Source of the DNA: Maricaulis sp.
GTDB taxonomy: Bacteria > Pseudomonadota > Alphaproteobacteria > Caulobacterales > Maricaulaceae
Assembly (NCBI GenBank): GCA_002694345.1
Contig: NZLV01000055.1
Span: 1-7,488, forward strand
Direction of reading: 5' to 3'
Length of the DNA stretch: 7,488 nucleotides
Numbering within the stretch: the stretch's first letter is position 1; every line of letters begins with the position of its first letter. A program made the translations under genes and the position numbers. Positions 1 to 5,902 of the stretch are shown here, piece after piece. Below the pieces are notes generated by a model. The model made no database searches. It was not told where the DNA came from and worked only from the letters and a program-made list of their open reading frames with translations.

Positions 1-1517
1 AGCGCTATGCCCAGATTGTTCTGCGTGCTTGCCCAGTCCACAGGCATGGTGTCCCGGGTTCGGACCTCCAAAGTTGCCCGAAAGGCCGTCACGGCCTCCT
101 CTAGCCGGATCGTATCACCTGCAATCTGGCCAAGGGTCTGAGCCGCAATGCCCAAATTGTTCTGCGTCGCTGCCCAGTCGGCGGGCATGCCGTCCCGGGT
201 TCGAACCTCCAAAGCCGCCCGAAAAGCCGTCACGGCCTCCTCCAGCCGTGACGCGTCACCCGCGATCCGGCCAAAAATCATAAGTGCAGCACCCAGATTG
301 TTTAGCGTCCACGCCCTGTCAGCGGGCAATGCATCGCGATTCTGAACCTCCAATGCGGCTCGAAAAGCCGCCACGGCCTCCTCCATCCGGGATGTATCTC
401 CCGCAATTTCGCCGAGGGCCAGAAGCGCACTGCCCAGACCGTTTTGTGCACGCGTCCATGAAAACAGGTCAATCGTCTGGATGAACCTGCTGGATACCTT
501 AAAGGCCTCGATTGCGAGAAGACGCTTGTCCAGGTCCGTCAAATCAACCGAACTCTCCAGCAAAGCCTCGGCCACGTCTGCCAAGGCGCGCGCCGCTTTC
601 TCCCGCCAGCGTGGCTCCGCCAAACGACCATCGGAGCGGCTTGCTTGAGTGATCTCGAACAAGTGCGAAATCGCATGACGGCGGCCAAGAAGCGCGACTT
701 CGATGATCCGGTCGAGTGCTGCCTCGACTTTGGCAGGGTCCCCGGATCGAAGCGCCTCCTCCTCTGTGCGGAGGTCGTCACCACGGGACTGGCTGCGCAG
801 GATTTCAAGCGTGCGCAAAATGCCCGCAAGCACGAGAAGGTCAAACAGGATACGGATGAAGAAGTTGAGTGAAAGCCCGACAGCTCCGGACGCCTCTACA
901 CCCGAGAGGTTGCGTACCCGGAAGACCTCGCTCCAGTCCACCAGCGGCAGAGCCTTGGTCAGCTCCCCCCAGACGAAGAGTGCAGCATCGATGGACGGAT
1001 ATGGCGAGTGACCGGAGAGAACGGTACCCGCCTCGCTTATCCGGACATAGCCAAGCGGGATAAAAAAGAGCAAGAGACCGATGGCTGCAAACATCTCGTC
1101 ACGAAGGTCTTGGCCATCATAATTGGACCGTCCCTCTGAAATGCGCTCGATCCGTTTGTCTTCATCGCGCTCCCAGTAACGATAGATCGCCAGGATAGAG
1201 ACAAGAGCGGCACCGTTCGAGATCAACGCCACGGCGAGCGGTGCAAAGGCACCGATGATAGCCAGGGCAGCGAAATAGAGCACAAACACCCCCCAACGCC
1301 GCAAGGGCGATTGTTGAGACGCGCCGGTGAGGTGGATGAAGACTTTGCGCAGGAAAACATCGCCACGGTCCAGGACCCAGCCCAGAGCCTGATTCAGACG
1401 GGTGAGCCGGATGACCTGATAGGTCAGCCAGAAGACGCTTGTCACAAGCACAGCAAAGGCAAAGGATACCACACCGTTCAACAGCGCGACAAAGCCAAGA
1501 TCGATTGAGATTTCCAT
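1..1517 (-). CDS. Membrane-anchored TPR-like repeat protein, C-terminus beyond the window
   Basis: I translated this frame by hand and it is open from an ATG at 1517-1515 to the left edge, giving 505 residues with no stop. The protein begins MEISIDLGFVALLNG. Hydrophobic segments lie at about residues 7-33, 75-113 (long enough for two helices), 142-158 and 213-239, so the N-terminal half is a multi-pass membrane domain. Residues 240-345 are charged and helical. From about residue 354 a repeat unit recurs every 47 residues, with the core pattern LEEAVTAFRAALEVRTRD then PADWAATQNNLG. This is the extended TPR type common in alphaproteobacterial proteins, normally a protein-protein interaction surface. 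A CAGGGG ribosome site at 1530-1525 sits 7 bases before the ATG and supports the start. The function is unknown; a membrane-tethered scaffold or sensor is my inference. The reading frame is secure, the role is not. Confidence 0.85.
   Translation of the reverse strand, partial: MEISIDLGFVALLNGVVSFAFAVLVTSVFWLTYQVIRLTRLNQALGWVLDRGDVFLRKVFIHLTGASQQSPLRRWGVFVLYFAALAIIGAFAPLAVALISNGAALVSILAIYRYWERDEDKRIERISEGRSNYDGQDLRDEMFAAIGLLLFFIPLGYVRISEAGTVLSGHSPYPSIDAALFVWGELTKALPLVDWSEVFRVRNLSGVEASGAVGLSLNFFIRILFDLLVLAGILRTLEILRSQSRGDDLRTEEEALRSGDPAKVEAALDRIIEVALLGRRHAISHLFEITQASRSDGRLAEPRWREKAARALADVAEALLESSVDLTDLDKRLLAIEAFKVSSRFIQTIDLFSWTRAQNGLGSALLALGEIAGDTSRMEEAVAAFRAALEVQNRDALPADRAWTLNNLGAALMIFGRIAGDASRLEEAVTAFRAALEVRTRDGMPADWAATQNNLGIAAQTLGQIAGDTIRLEEAVTAFRATLEVRTRDTMPVDWASTQNNLGIA
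31..453 (-). repeat. Tandem 141-base coding repeats (three full periods)
   Basis: The plus-strand motif gcccagtc (or a variant: gccctgtc, gtccatga) falls at 31, 172, 313 and 454, exactly 141 bases apart each time. Each unit encodes 47 residues of the TPR-like domain. The two units nearest the left edge are very alike at DNA level: the stretch reading as variants of gtcccgggttcg, then ccgtcacggcctcctc, is almost unchanged. The unit nearest the membrane domain (residues 354-400) is the most diverged. The array continues past the window edge. Confidence 0.85.
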
Positions 1518-1569
1518 AGAAGCGCCCCTGCAGTACTCCGCCCAATCGCATGAAGCGAACCTACGCAAA

Positions 1570-1599
1570 TGGAGCAAGGATGGGGTTAAGAGGTCAACC
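1570..1599 (-). promoter_or_regulatory. Weak candidate promoter/dyad for the TPR membrane protein
   Basis: On the minus strand a TTGACC hexamer (1598-1593) could be a -35 element, with a poor -10-like GCTCCA about 17 bases on. It lies inside a 16-base imperfect dyad, GGTTAAGAGGTCAACC at 1584-1599, whose arms differ at one position. A transcript from here would have a leader of roughly 45 bases. The -10 match is bad, so this is only a suggestion. Confidence 0.2.
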
Positions 1600-1697
1600 C
1601 GCCATGGGAAGCTGCCAGGTCAAATCGTTACGCGAGAGGGCTGGAGTTTGCGATCACACTGATCGACAGCCATCTTGGTTCTACAAAGCAACCTGGT

Positions 1698-1790
1698 CTA
1701 AAGTTTCAGCCCGTTTCGGTGGCCAATGGCTATCACAAACTCAATCACGCTCTCTCTGATATCGGCGCGTTGAATTTTGGAGAATGCCGA
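1698..1790 (-). pseudogene. Remnant resembling the C-terminal tail of an XRE-family regulator
   Basis: Read on the minus strand, the codons from about 1787 to the TAG at 1700-1698 give 29 residues: AFSKIQRADIRESVIEFV, then IAIGHRNGLKL. Many XRE-family helix-turn-helix regulators end in a helix of the style AF-x-R/K-I-x-D-x-x-x-R-x-x-I/V-x-x-L/F-V-x-A-hydrophobic, and this piece follows that pattern closely. No helix-turn-helix domain lies upstream, because the sequence beyond about 1790 is the reverse complement of the HerA remnant. I read it as the surviving 3' end of a regulator gene cut by a rearrangement. The match rests on family memory and a short stretch, so chance resemblance is possible. 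Confidence 0.4.
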
Positions 1791-2389
1791 CGCAACCGCT
1801 GCCATTCGATGTACGCGGTTCAATAATTTCACTGATGATGCATTGCCTGTTTGATTTTTCTTATTGGTATAGCCGTGTCCACGACGACAAATACCCAATT
1901 GCGGTATTTGCCGATGAGGCGCACATCTACCTTTCAGAAGAAGCTCGAAATTTTTCGACCAGGCAATCTGCCGAACGCATTGCAAAGGAGCGCCGTAAAT
2001 ACGGCATCAGCTTGAATGTGATCAGCCAGCGCCCTCGTGAGCTATCTTCAACGATCCTGTCGCAGTGTGGGAGCTTCTTGTGCCTTCGGATTTCTAATCC
2101 CGATGATCAGTCTTACGTTCGTGGCCTTTTGCCGGATTCAGCTCGCGGGATAACGTCGATGTTTTCCGCTTTGCGCCGAGGAGAGGCGATCTTAATTGGT
2201 GACGCCATGATGATGCCAACACGCATTCAGATCGACCGGCCTAACCCAACGCCAAACAGCGATGACGCCAGCTTCTCAAGAAGCTGGAGCCAAGACCCAA
2301 CCGAACTCGACGTCCCTGCTGTTCTAAACGCCTGGCGCAATCAAAAAGTCCCAGGGTGTCTCAACCTCCAACCTCGCTTCTGCATCTAG
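1784..2389 (+). pseudogene. HerA/DUF87-type ATPase, C-terminal remnant lacking the Walker A domain
   Basis: The 201-residue frame matches the C-terminal part of HerA-like hexameric ATPases/helicases. LPFDVRGSIISL (residues 6-17) corresponds to the stretch just after the usual DLS motif. A hydrophobic strand ending in ADEAH (about residues 43-47) is Walker B. RRKYGISLNVISQRPREL is the sensor-like segment with its conserved SQRP, followed by SNPDDQSYVRGLLPDS and an LRRGEAI turn. Family members are usually 500-600 residues, so the N-terminal barrel and the Walker A lobe are missing. An in-frame TGA at 1757-1759 closes the frame upstream. GGAGA abuts the ATG too closely to be a good ribosome site. 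It cannot be an active ATPase alone. HerA proteins act in DNA processing and in anti-phage systems with nuclease partners, none of which is visible here. Base composition is less GC-rich than the neighbouring housekeeping genes. Confidence 0.8.
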
Positions 2390-2466
2390 ACAAAACAACA
2401 GAACTTTTGACCATTCGATGATCCTGCAGGCAGCGCTGGATATTTTCTGTCAGACTTATCTATACC

Positions 2467-2529
2467 CCCTCCCCCAGCGGGAGAGGGTGGCGCGCATGCG
2501 CCGGGTGAGGGGACGTCCGCGAAGCGGAC
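2467..2529. repeat. Dispersed palindromic intergenic repeat, copy 1
   Basis: Three adjoining hairpin modules are visible. CCCTCCCCC (2467-2475) pairs with GGGAGAGGG (2479-2487), with one mismatch and a 3-base loop. GGCGC (2489-2493) pairs with GCGCC (2498-2502) around GCAT, inside the perfect palindrome GCGCATGCGC (2492-2501). GTCCGC (2515-2520) pairs with GCGGAC (2524-2529) around GAA. The 19 bases at 2477-2495 recur exactly at 7462-7480, so this belongs to a repeated family. It resembles the REP-like intergenic elements typical of GC-rich alphaproteobacteria. Confidence 0.8.
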
Positions 2530-2609
2530 AAAAGAAAACTTATCCCCACCCCCACAAACCCGTGCCAGACTCCCTCTCGACTTCCGGGAAGAGAGGCGCG
2601 AGCTCAGTC

Positions 2610-2701
2610 CCTTGTGCCCGGAGGTTTGCGGAGCCTGTCCGCGCGAGGGGGTGACATCCCGAGCTCCGGCAGGGCCATCGCCCGGGCCACACGGCACAAG
2701 G
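2610..2701. other. Possible multi-branched structured element, strand unknown
   Basis: CCTTGTGCC (2610-2618) is perfectly complementary to GGCACAAGG (2693-2701). Nested helices inside are CGGAG/CTCCG (2619-2623 with 2664-2668), GCGGA/TCCGC (2628-2632 with 2638-2642, 5-base loop), GGG/CCC (2649-2651 with 2658-2660) and GGGC/GCCC (2672-2675 with 2680-2683). None of these cross, so they could form together as a branched fold. I do not recognise it as tmRNA, RNase P RNA, 6S RNA or a known riboswitch. GC-rich DNA yields chance helices, so the short inner ones count for little; the outer 9-base-pair stem is the main evidence. Confidence 0.3.
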
Positions 2702-2767
2702 TCACGACCGTGCTGGCACCCAGGCGGTTTCGGTGCGTCGCCCGCAAGGGAAGACGATCAAATCTCC

Positions 2768-2835
2768 GCGTGCGGGAGACCTGTCAGGTCACTCACACTC
2801 ACTACGAAATCCGACCCGTCAGGCCTCCCGCACGC
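2768..2835. repeat. Long imperfect hairpin beyond the decarboxylase stop
   Basis: GCGTGCGGGAG (2768-2778) is exactly complementary to CTCCCGCACGC (2825-2835). After one mismatch the pairing continues through CCTGTCAGGTC (2780-2790) against GACCCGTCAGG (2813-2823) with two more mismatches, giving 20 pairs over 23 positions and a 22-base loop. It starts 32 bases beyond the decarboxylase stop on the minus strand and could end or protect that transcript. No strong T-run follows on either strand, so it is not a classic intrinsic terminator and could instead be part of a palindromic mobile repeat. Confidence 0.55.
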
Positions 2836-2867
2836 CTCTCATACCGCCAGGTGGAAACACCGTGGCG

Positions 2868-4256
2868 CTATCCGGCGTGAAGCGCCCGAACGGCCGCAAT
2901 GCCGTCCAGCACGTCCTGGCGGGTGCAATCGAACTGACCCACCTGGAAGCGGATCACAGAGCGACCCTGGTGCCGTGTCTGAGTAAGATAGGTGCGGCCA
3001 TCGGTGTTGATCCGCTCCAGCAGCGCTGCGGTCGCATCATCTCCGTCTGAACAGGCAAAGCTGAACAGGCTGAAAGAGCAGGGGGTCGTGATTTCCAGCC
3101 CTTCGGTTTCGCCAATCAGGCGTTCGGCGTCCTTCGCCCAGGCGATATGGTTGCGGATGCGCTGGCGCAGCCCGTCCAGGCCGTAATAGCGGATCAGGAA
3201 CCAGAGCTTCAGGGCGCGGAAGCGGCGGCCCAGCGGAATGGTCCATTCGGAGTAATTGACAACATCCTCAAAGCCGGGGGTTTCCAGATAGTCCGGCCGC
3301 AGGGTCAGCGTCTTGAGCTGGTCGGTCGGGTCCTTGAGGAATTGCACCGAGCAGTCGAATTGCGCCCCCAGCCATTTGTGCGGATTGAAGACGATGCTGT
3401 CGGCATGTTCCACGCCGTCCCAATAGGGTCTGAACTCCGGACAGATCATCGCTGAACCGGCCCAGGCGGCATCGACATGGGTGTACAGGTCTTCCTCCCG
3501 GGCGATGTCGAGAATCGCGGCGACCGGATCACAGGCGCCGATTCCGGTCCCACCGACGCACAGGATGATCCCGGCCGGTTGCAGTCCCTTCCGGCGATCC
3601 TCGGCGATGGCGGCGCGCAAGGCTTCCGGATCCATGCCGAAGTCGGAGCGGGTCGGGATCTTGACCAGATTGTCCTGCCCGATCCCGGCGACCCAGATCG
3701 CCTTGTCGACCGAGGAATGGGCCTGGGCGGAAGCATAAATGCGGGGGGCGGCATGGCCGCTCAGGCCGGTATGGATGCCTTTGAAGTCCAGCGCTCTTTC
3801 CCGCATCGTCAGCACCGCCGACAGCGTCGCCGAGGACGCACTGTCCTGGATCACGCCGCGCCAGCCATCCGGCAGCCCCATGGCCTGACGCAGCCAGTCG
3901 ATCATCCGGGTTTCCAGCTCCGTCGCCGCCGGTGAGGTCTGCCAGAGCATGCATTGCGCCGCGATGGTGGAAACAATCTGCTCGGCCAGGACCGAGGGCA
4001 GGGCGGCATTGGCCGGGAAGTAGGCGAAGAAGCGCGGGTGCTGCCAATGGGTCATGGCGTCGGGAATCAGACGTGCAAACTCCGCGAATATTTCGGAAAA
4101 CCCGGTGCCATCATCCGGGGGAGAGGCGGGAATCTGTGCGAGGGTCTCGCCGGGCGCCACATTGGGCCGGACCGAGCGGTCCCTCAGTGTCTCGCGATAC
4201 TCTGCCGACCATTCCGCGATCCGTTTGGACCAGAGTTCGAATTCCGCGACGTCCAT
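2868..4256 (-). CDS. PLP-dependent group II (aromatic-L-amino-acid type) decarboxylase
   Basis: This 462-residue protein is close to the usual 470-480 of aromatic-L-amino-acid decarboxylases, cytosolic enzymes that remove the alpha-carboxyl of amino acids such as tyrosine, DOPA or tryptophan to give amines. Family marks in order: THWQHPRFFAYFPAN near residues 69-83; SPAATELE; AQAHSSVDKA with His180, expected to stack on the cofactor; HVDAAWAG with Asp262, expected to bind the pyridine nitrogen; NPHKWLG with Lys294, the Schiff-base lysine; and IPLGRRFRALKLWF. Tyr323 in RPDYLETPG aligns with the mobile-loop tyrosine of true decarboxylases, where the aldehyde-synthase relatives have Phe. GGGGA six bases before the ATG supports the start. 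It is monocistronic and divergent from the GIN-domain gene. Family and fold are secure; the exact amino acid substrate cannot be read from sequence. Confidence 0.93.
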   Translation of the reverse strand: MDVAEFELWSKRIAEWSAEYRETLRDRSVRPNVAPGETLAQIPASPPDDGTGFSEIFAEFARLIPDAMTHWQHPRFFAYFPANAALPSVLAEQIVSTIAAQCMLWQTSPAATELETRMIDWLRQAMGLPDGWRGVIQDSASSATLSAVLTMRERALDFKGIHTGLSGHAAPRIYASAQAHSSVDKAIWVAGIGQDNLVKIPTRSDFGMDPEALRAAIAEDRRKGLQPAGIILCVGGTGIGACDPVAAILDIAREEDLYTHVDAAWAGSAMICPEFRPYWDGVEHADSIVFNPHKWLGAQFDCSVQFLKDPTDQLKTLTLRPDYLETPGFEDVVNYSEWTIPLGRRFRALKLWFLIRYYGLDGLRQRIRNHIAWAKDAERLIGETEGLEITTPCSFSLFSFACSDGDDATAALLERINTDGRTYLTQTRHQGRSVIRFQVGQFDCTRQDVLDGIAAVRALHAG

Positions 4257-4304
4257 GGCGTGTCCCCGGCTGAAGGCGATTCTGTGCCCTTTTTAGACCC
4301 TGCC

Positions 4305-4365
4305 TGCATCCAAACACGCTTTCGGATGCATCTCACCTGTAACGCCTCCCTGATCGTGGGGGAGG
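4305..4365 (+). promoter_or_regulatory. Two small hairpins in the divergent decarboxylase/GIN-protein gap
   Basis: TGCATCC (4305-4311) pairs with GGATGCA (4324-4330) over a 12-base loop, and CCTCCC (4345-4350) pairs with GGGAGG (4360-4365) over 9 bases. Both lie in the 127-base gap between divergent starts, the second about 18 bases before the downstream start. They could be operator dyads or leader structure. I found no convincing promoter hexamers in this gap. Confidence 0.3.
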
Positions 4366-4383
4366 GAATGAGGGAGAGTGGAC

Positions 4384-5025
4384 GTGAAACAGGTCTTTCT
4401 GAGTGGTCTGGCCATGACGGCCCTGCTGGCCGGTACGGCCGTCGCGCAGGACAGTCGCGAAGTCCATGCCGGACCGTTCGACCGGATCAATGCCGGTGGC
4501 GGGTTCGAGGTCGAAATCATCCAGGGTGATACACCCTCGGTCCGGCTGGTCGGTGATGCCGATGATTTTGATGATGTGGAAGTCGATGTTCGCAATGGTC
4601 TTTTGGACATCGACCAGGACAGCGGCTTTTTCTCGCGTCGCCGGGCGCTGGATGTGGTCGTGGAGATCACGGTCACACATCTGACCGAGCTGGACTTCAA
4701 CCGCGGCGTCTCGGTGCAGGGTCGTGACCTGGTCCTGGGCGATCTGGAACTGGAGGTCTCAACCGGTGCCGAGGTTCGTCTGTCAGGCAGCTGTGCGGCT
4801 CTGGATGCGCATGTTTCCACCGGGGCTTATGCGCATGCCGGTGATCTGGTCTGCGAGGATGTCGATGCCAGCGGTTCGACGGGGGCTGATTTGCGTGCCC
4901 ATGCCACGCAAAGCGTGTCAGGACGGGCCTCGACAGGAGCCTCCATCCGGGTTTATGGCTCGCCATCGCGCTATGAATTCCGCACCTCGATGGGCGGGTC
5001 GGCCCGTTTGAGCTCCGAGAGCTGA
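4384..5025 (+). CDS. Secreted GIN-domain (DUF2807) protein with STGA repeats
   Basis: The GTG at 4384 is preferred over the in-frame GTG at 4378 because the AGGGAG ribosome site (4371-4376) is 7 bases from the former and only 1 base from the latter. The 213-residue product starts with a typical Sec signal peptide, MKQVFLSGLAMTALLAGTAV, with likely cleavage at AVA|QD after residue 21. There is no lipobox and no later membrane segment, so a periplasmic or secreted location is expected. GPFDRINAGGGFEVEIIQGD followed by LVGDADDFDDVEVDV is the classic opening of the GIN domain. STGA turns at residues 126, 145, 165 and 183 and SMGG at 202 give rungs of 18-20 residues, consistent with a right-handed beta-stack. 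The domain is widespread and is often called a putative adhesin head, but its biochemical role is not established. The gene stands alone between the decarboxylase and rpmF. Confidence 0.88.
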   Translation: MKQVFLSGLAMTALLAGTAVAQDSREVHAGPFDRINAGGGFEVEIIQGDTPSVRLVGDADDFDDVEVDVRNGLLDIDQDSGFFSRRRALDVVVEITVTHLTELDFNRGVSVQGRDLVLGDLELEVSTGAEVRLSGSCAALDAHVSTGAYAHAGDLVCEDVDASGSTGADLRAHATQSVSGRASTGASIRVYGSPSRYEFRTSMGGSARLSSES

Positions 5026-5061
5026 CCGACAGGGCCTGCAAATGCCTGCACTCAAAGCAGA

Positions 5062-5097
5062 CAAGCGCTTGCGTGCCCCCCGAACAGCATGTATATC
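5062..5097 (+). promoter_or_regulatory. Candidate rpmF promoter with overlapping 10-base palindrome
   Basis: TTGCGT (5069-5074) and TATATC (5092-5097) are separated by 17 bases and make a reasonable alphaproteobacterial sigma-70-type promoter, with a leader of about 55 bases to the rpmF ATG. The perfect palindrome CAAGCGCTTG (5062-5071) overlaps the -35 region and could be a protein-binding site. This is prediction from pattern only. Confidence 0.4.
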
Positions 5098-5158
5098 GCG
5101 CGGCTCGAACGGATGGCGCTGGCTGTCCGGAGCATGATTCAAGACTGTGGAGAGGCTC

Positions 5159-5341
5159 ATGGCCGTCCCTAAGAGAAAAACCACGCCGAGCAAGCGCGGC
5201 ATGCGCCGGGCCCACGACAAGCTGTCTGCCCCTGTCTACATCGAAGACAAGGACAGCGGTGAGCTGCGTCGCCCGCACCACGTTGATCTGAAGTCCGGCA
5301 TGTACCGTGGCCGTCAGATCCTGGAGCCGAAGGACGATTGA
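5159..5341 (+). CDS. rpmF: 50S ribosomal protein L32
   Basis: The 60-residue product begins MAVPKRKTTPSKRGMRRAHD and ends HHVDLKSGMYRGRQIL plus EPKDD, a clear L32 of the large ribosomal subunit. It has no cysteine, so it is the zinc-independent form usual in alphaproteobacteria rather than the CXXC zinc-ribbon form. GGAGAGG (5149-5155) precedes the ATG, and the conserved MAVPK start rules out the in-frame GTG at 5147. In many bacteria rpmF follows yceD (DUF177) and precedes plsX. Here it stands alone, with its own likely promoter upstream and a strong terminator 26 bases after the stop. Confidence 0.98.
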   Translation: MAVPKRKTTPSKRGMRRAHDKLSAPVYIEDKDSGELRRPHHVDLKSGMYRGRQILEPKDD

Positions 5342-5367
5342 TCCGTCCTTCTCGCTTCACGGCAAAG

Positions 5368-5399
5368 AAAAACGCCCGGTCGAAAGACCGGGCGTTTTT
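5368..5399. terminator. Bidirectional intrinsic terminator between rpmF and the STAS-like gene
   Basis: AAAAACGCCCGGTC (5368-5381) pairs perfectly over 14 positions with GACCGGGCGTTTTT (5386-5399), around a GAAA tetraloop. A T-run follows on the plus strand, and the A-run on the other flank supplies a U-tract for minus-strand transcripts. It lies between convergent rpmF and the gene ending at 5428, so it can serve both. Confidence 0.95.
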
Positions 5400-5427
5400 T
5401 CTTGTCTGACGACCGGAGCGGCGGGTG

Positions 5428-5871
5428 TCAGGCGCTGCGCCGGTCCAGCGAATCGAGATCGAACGTGTCGTCGTCCAGGCTGACCGGGTCGACCAGGCCG
5501 GGGAACATCCAGTTGCGGGCCTCGTCCAGCGAGCGCACGTCCACCACCGCATTGCCCATGGTCTTGTTGGCCTTGATCAGGGCCTGCACGACGGTCGGGT
5601 TCTCGCCCTGGTGCAGGATGGCGACGTGGAAGCGCGGCATCACGCGGGCGGCAGCGATGATATATTCGGTGATCTGGTGAACGTCCTCGGTGACGTATTG
5701 CGCCTTGCGAAGATCATAGATGAAGTGCCGGATGCCCTTGCTGGACAGCCAGTAGACCAGTTTGCGGATCGGTGTGGCGAAATCCACGGTCTGCAGGCCG
5801 GCCAGCCGGATCATGACAGCCTGGCCATTGAAGACCTGTTCGACGGTTTCGATTCTCGGCGTTGTAGGCAT
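5428..5871 (-). CDS. Small cytosolic protein with a probable STAS/SpoIIAA-like fold
   Basis: The 147-residue product has no signal peptide or membrane segment. Its pattern alternates strands and helices: QAVMIRLAGL, IRHFIYDLRKA, a helix ITEYIIAAARVM, strand FHVAILHQ, helix NPTVVQALIKANKTMG, strand NAVVDVR, then SLDEARNWMF. The last motif resembles the C-terminal helix entry of SpoIIAA/STAS-like domains, where a regulatory or lipid-sensing role is typical. The tail from about residue 126 is acidic and probably disordered (SLDDDTFDLDSLDRRSA). No anti-sigma factor, kinase or transporter partner is nearby. The TGA at 5430-5428 lies 28 bases past the shared terminator. The ATG at 5871 is preceded by a modest AAGAG ribosome site. 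The gene is real by its strand-helix regularity and context; the fold is a tentative assignment and the function is unknown. Confidence 0.75.
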   Translation of the reverse strand: MPTTPRIETVEQVFNGQAVMIRLAGLQTVDFATPIRKLVYWLSSKGIRHFIYDLRKAQYVTEDVHQITEYIIAAARVMPRFHVAILHQGENPTVVQALIKANKTMGNAVVDVRSLDEARNWMFPGLVDPVSLDDDTFDLDSLDRRSA

Positions 5872-5902
5872 CCGGGCTCTTGAGGTTGGGGATGGGCCGG
5901 TG

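Larger units (their letters stand above)
2390..2867. other. 478-base gene-free region rich in inverted repeats
   Basis: No frame here has a credible family signature; those present are GC-rich and run through palindromic DNA. Working left to right there is: a dispersed palindromic repeat with a GTCCGC hairpin (2467-2529); a pyrimidine-rich strip (2532-2570); a 6-base-pair stem CCTCTC/GAGAGG at 2573-2578 and 2591-2596 enclosing CTTCCGGGAAG; a possible branched fold closed at 2610-2618/2693-2701; and a 23-base-arm hairpin at 2768-2835. The region separates the HerA remnant from the 3' end of the decarboxylase gene on the opposite strand. It may be a composite of several repeat insertions. Confidence 0.7.

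Noticed and set aside
1..480. Regular repeats considered as a CRISPR array
   Set aside because: The period is exactly 141 bases, the units are contiguous without unique spacers, and they stay in frame as protein repeats.
539..1551. Several frames of 64-129 residues on both strands (for example 703-1011 plus, 539-844 minus, 1162-1551 minus)
   Set aside because: All lie over the continuous minus-strand reading frame of the TPR membrane protein and have Arg/Pro/Ser-rich out-of-frame composition.
1550..1759. 69-residue plus-strand frame upstream of the HerA remnant, considered as its missing N-terminal part
   Set aside because: It has no Walker A motif or HerA similarity in any frame. The antisense XRE-like tail explains part of the stretch better.
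2386..2697. 103-residue minus-strand frame in the intergenic region
   Set aside because: It translates the palindromic repeat (for example VPSPGACAPPSPAGGG), a common false product of such repeats, and has no ribosome site or family signature.
2390..2867. tRNA, tmRNA, RNase P RNA or 6S RNA in the large intergenic gap
   Set aside because: I found no cloverleaf, no tmRNA ends or tag frame, and no conserved RNase P or 6S segments on either strand.
3446..4047. Frames of 85-172 residues overlapping the decarboxylase on both strands
   Set aside because: The decarboxylase frame contains every catalytic motif in order. The overlapping frames are Pro/Arg-rich shadows.
4697..5281. 194-residue minus-strand frame across the GIN-protein gene and rpmF
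   Set aside because: It runs opposite two well-supported genes and through their gap, with His/Arg/Pro-rich composition.
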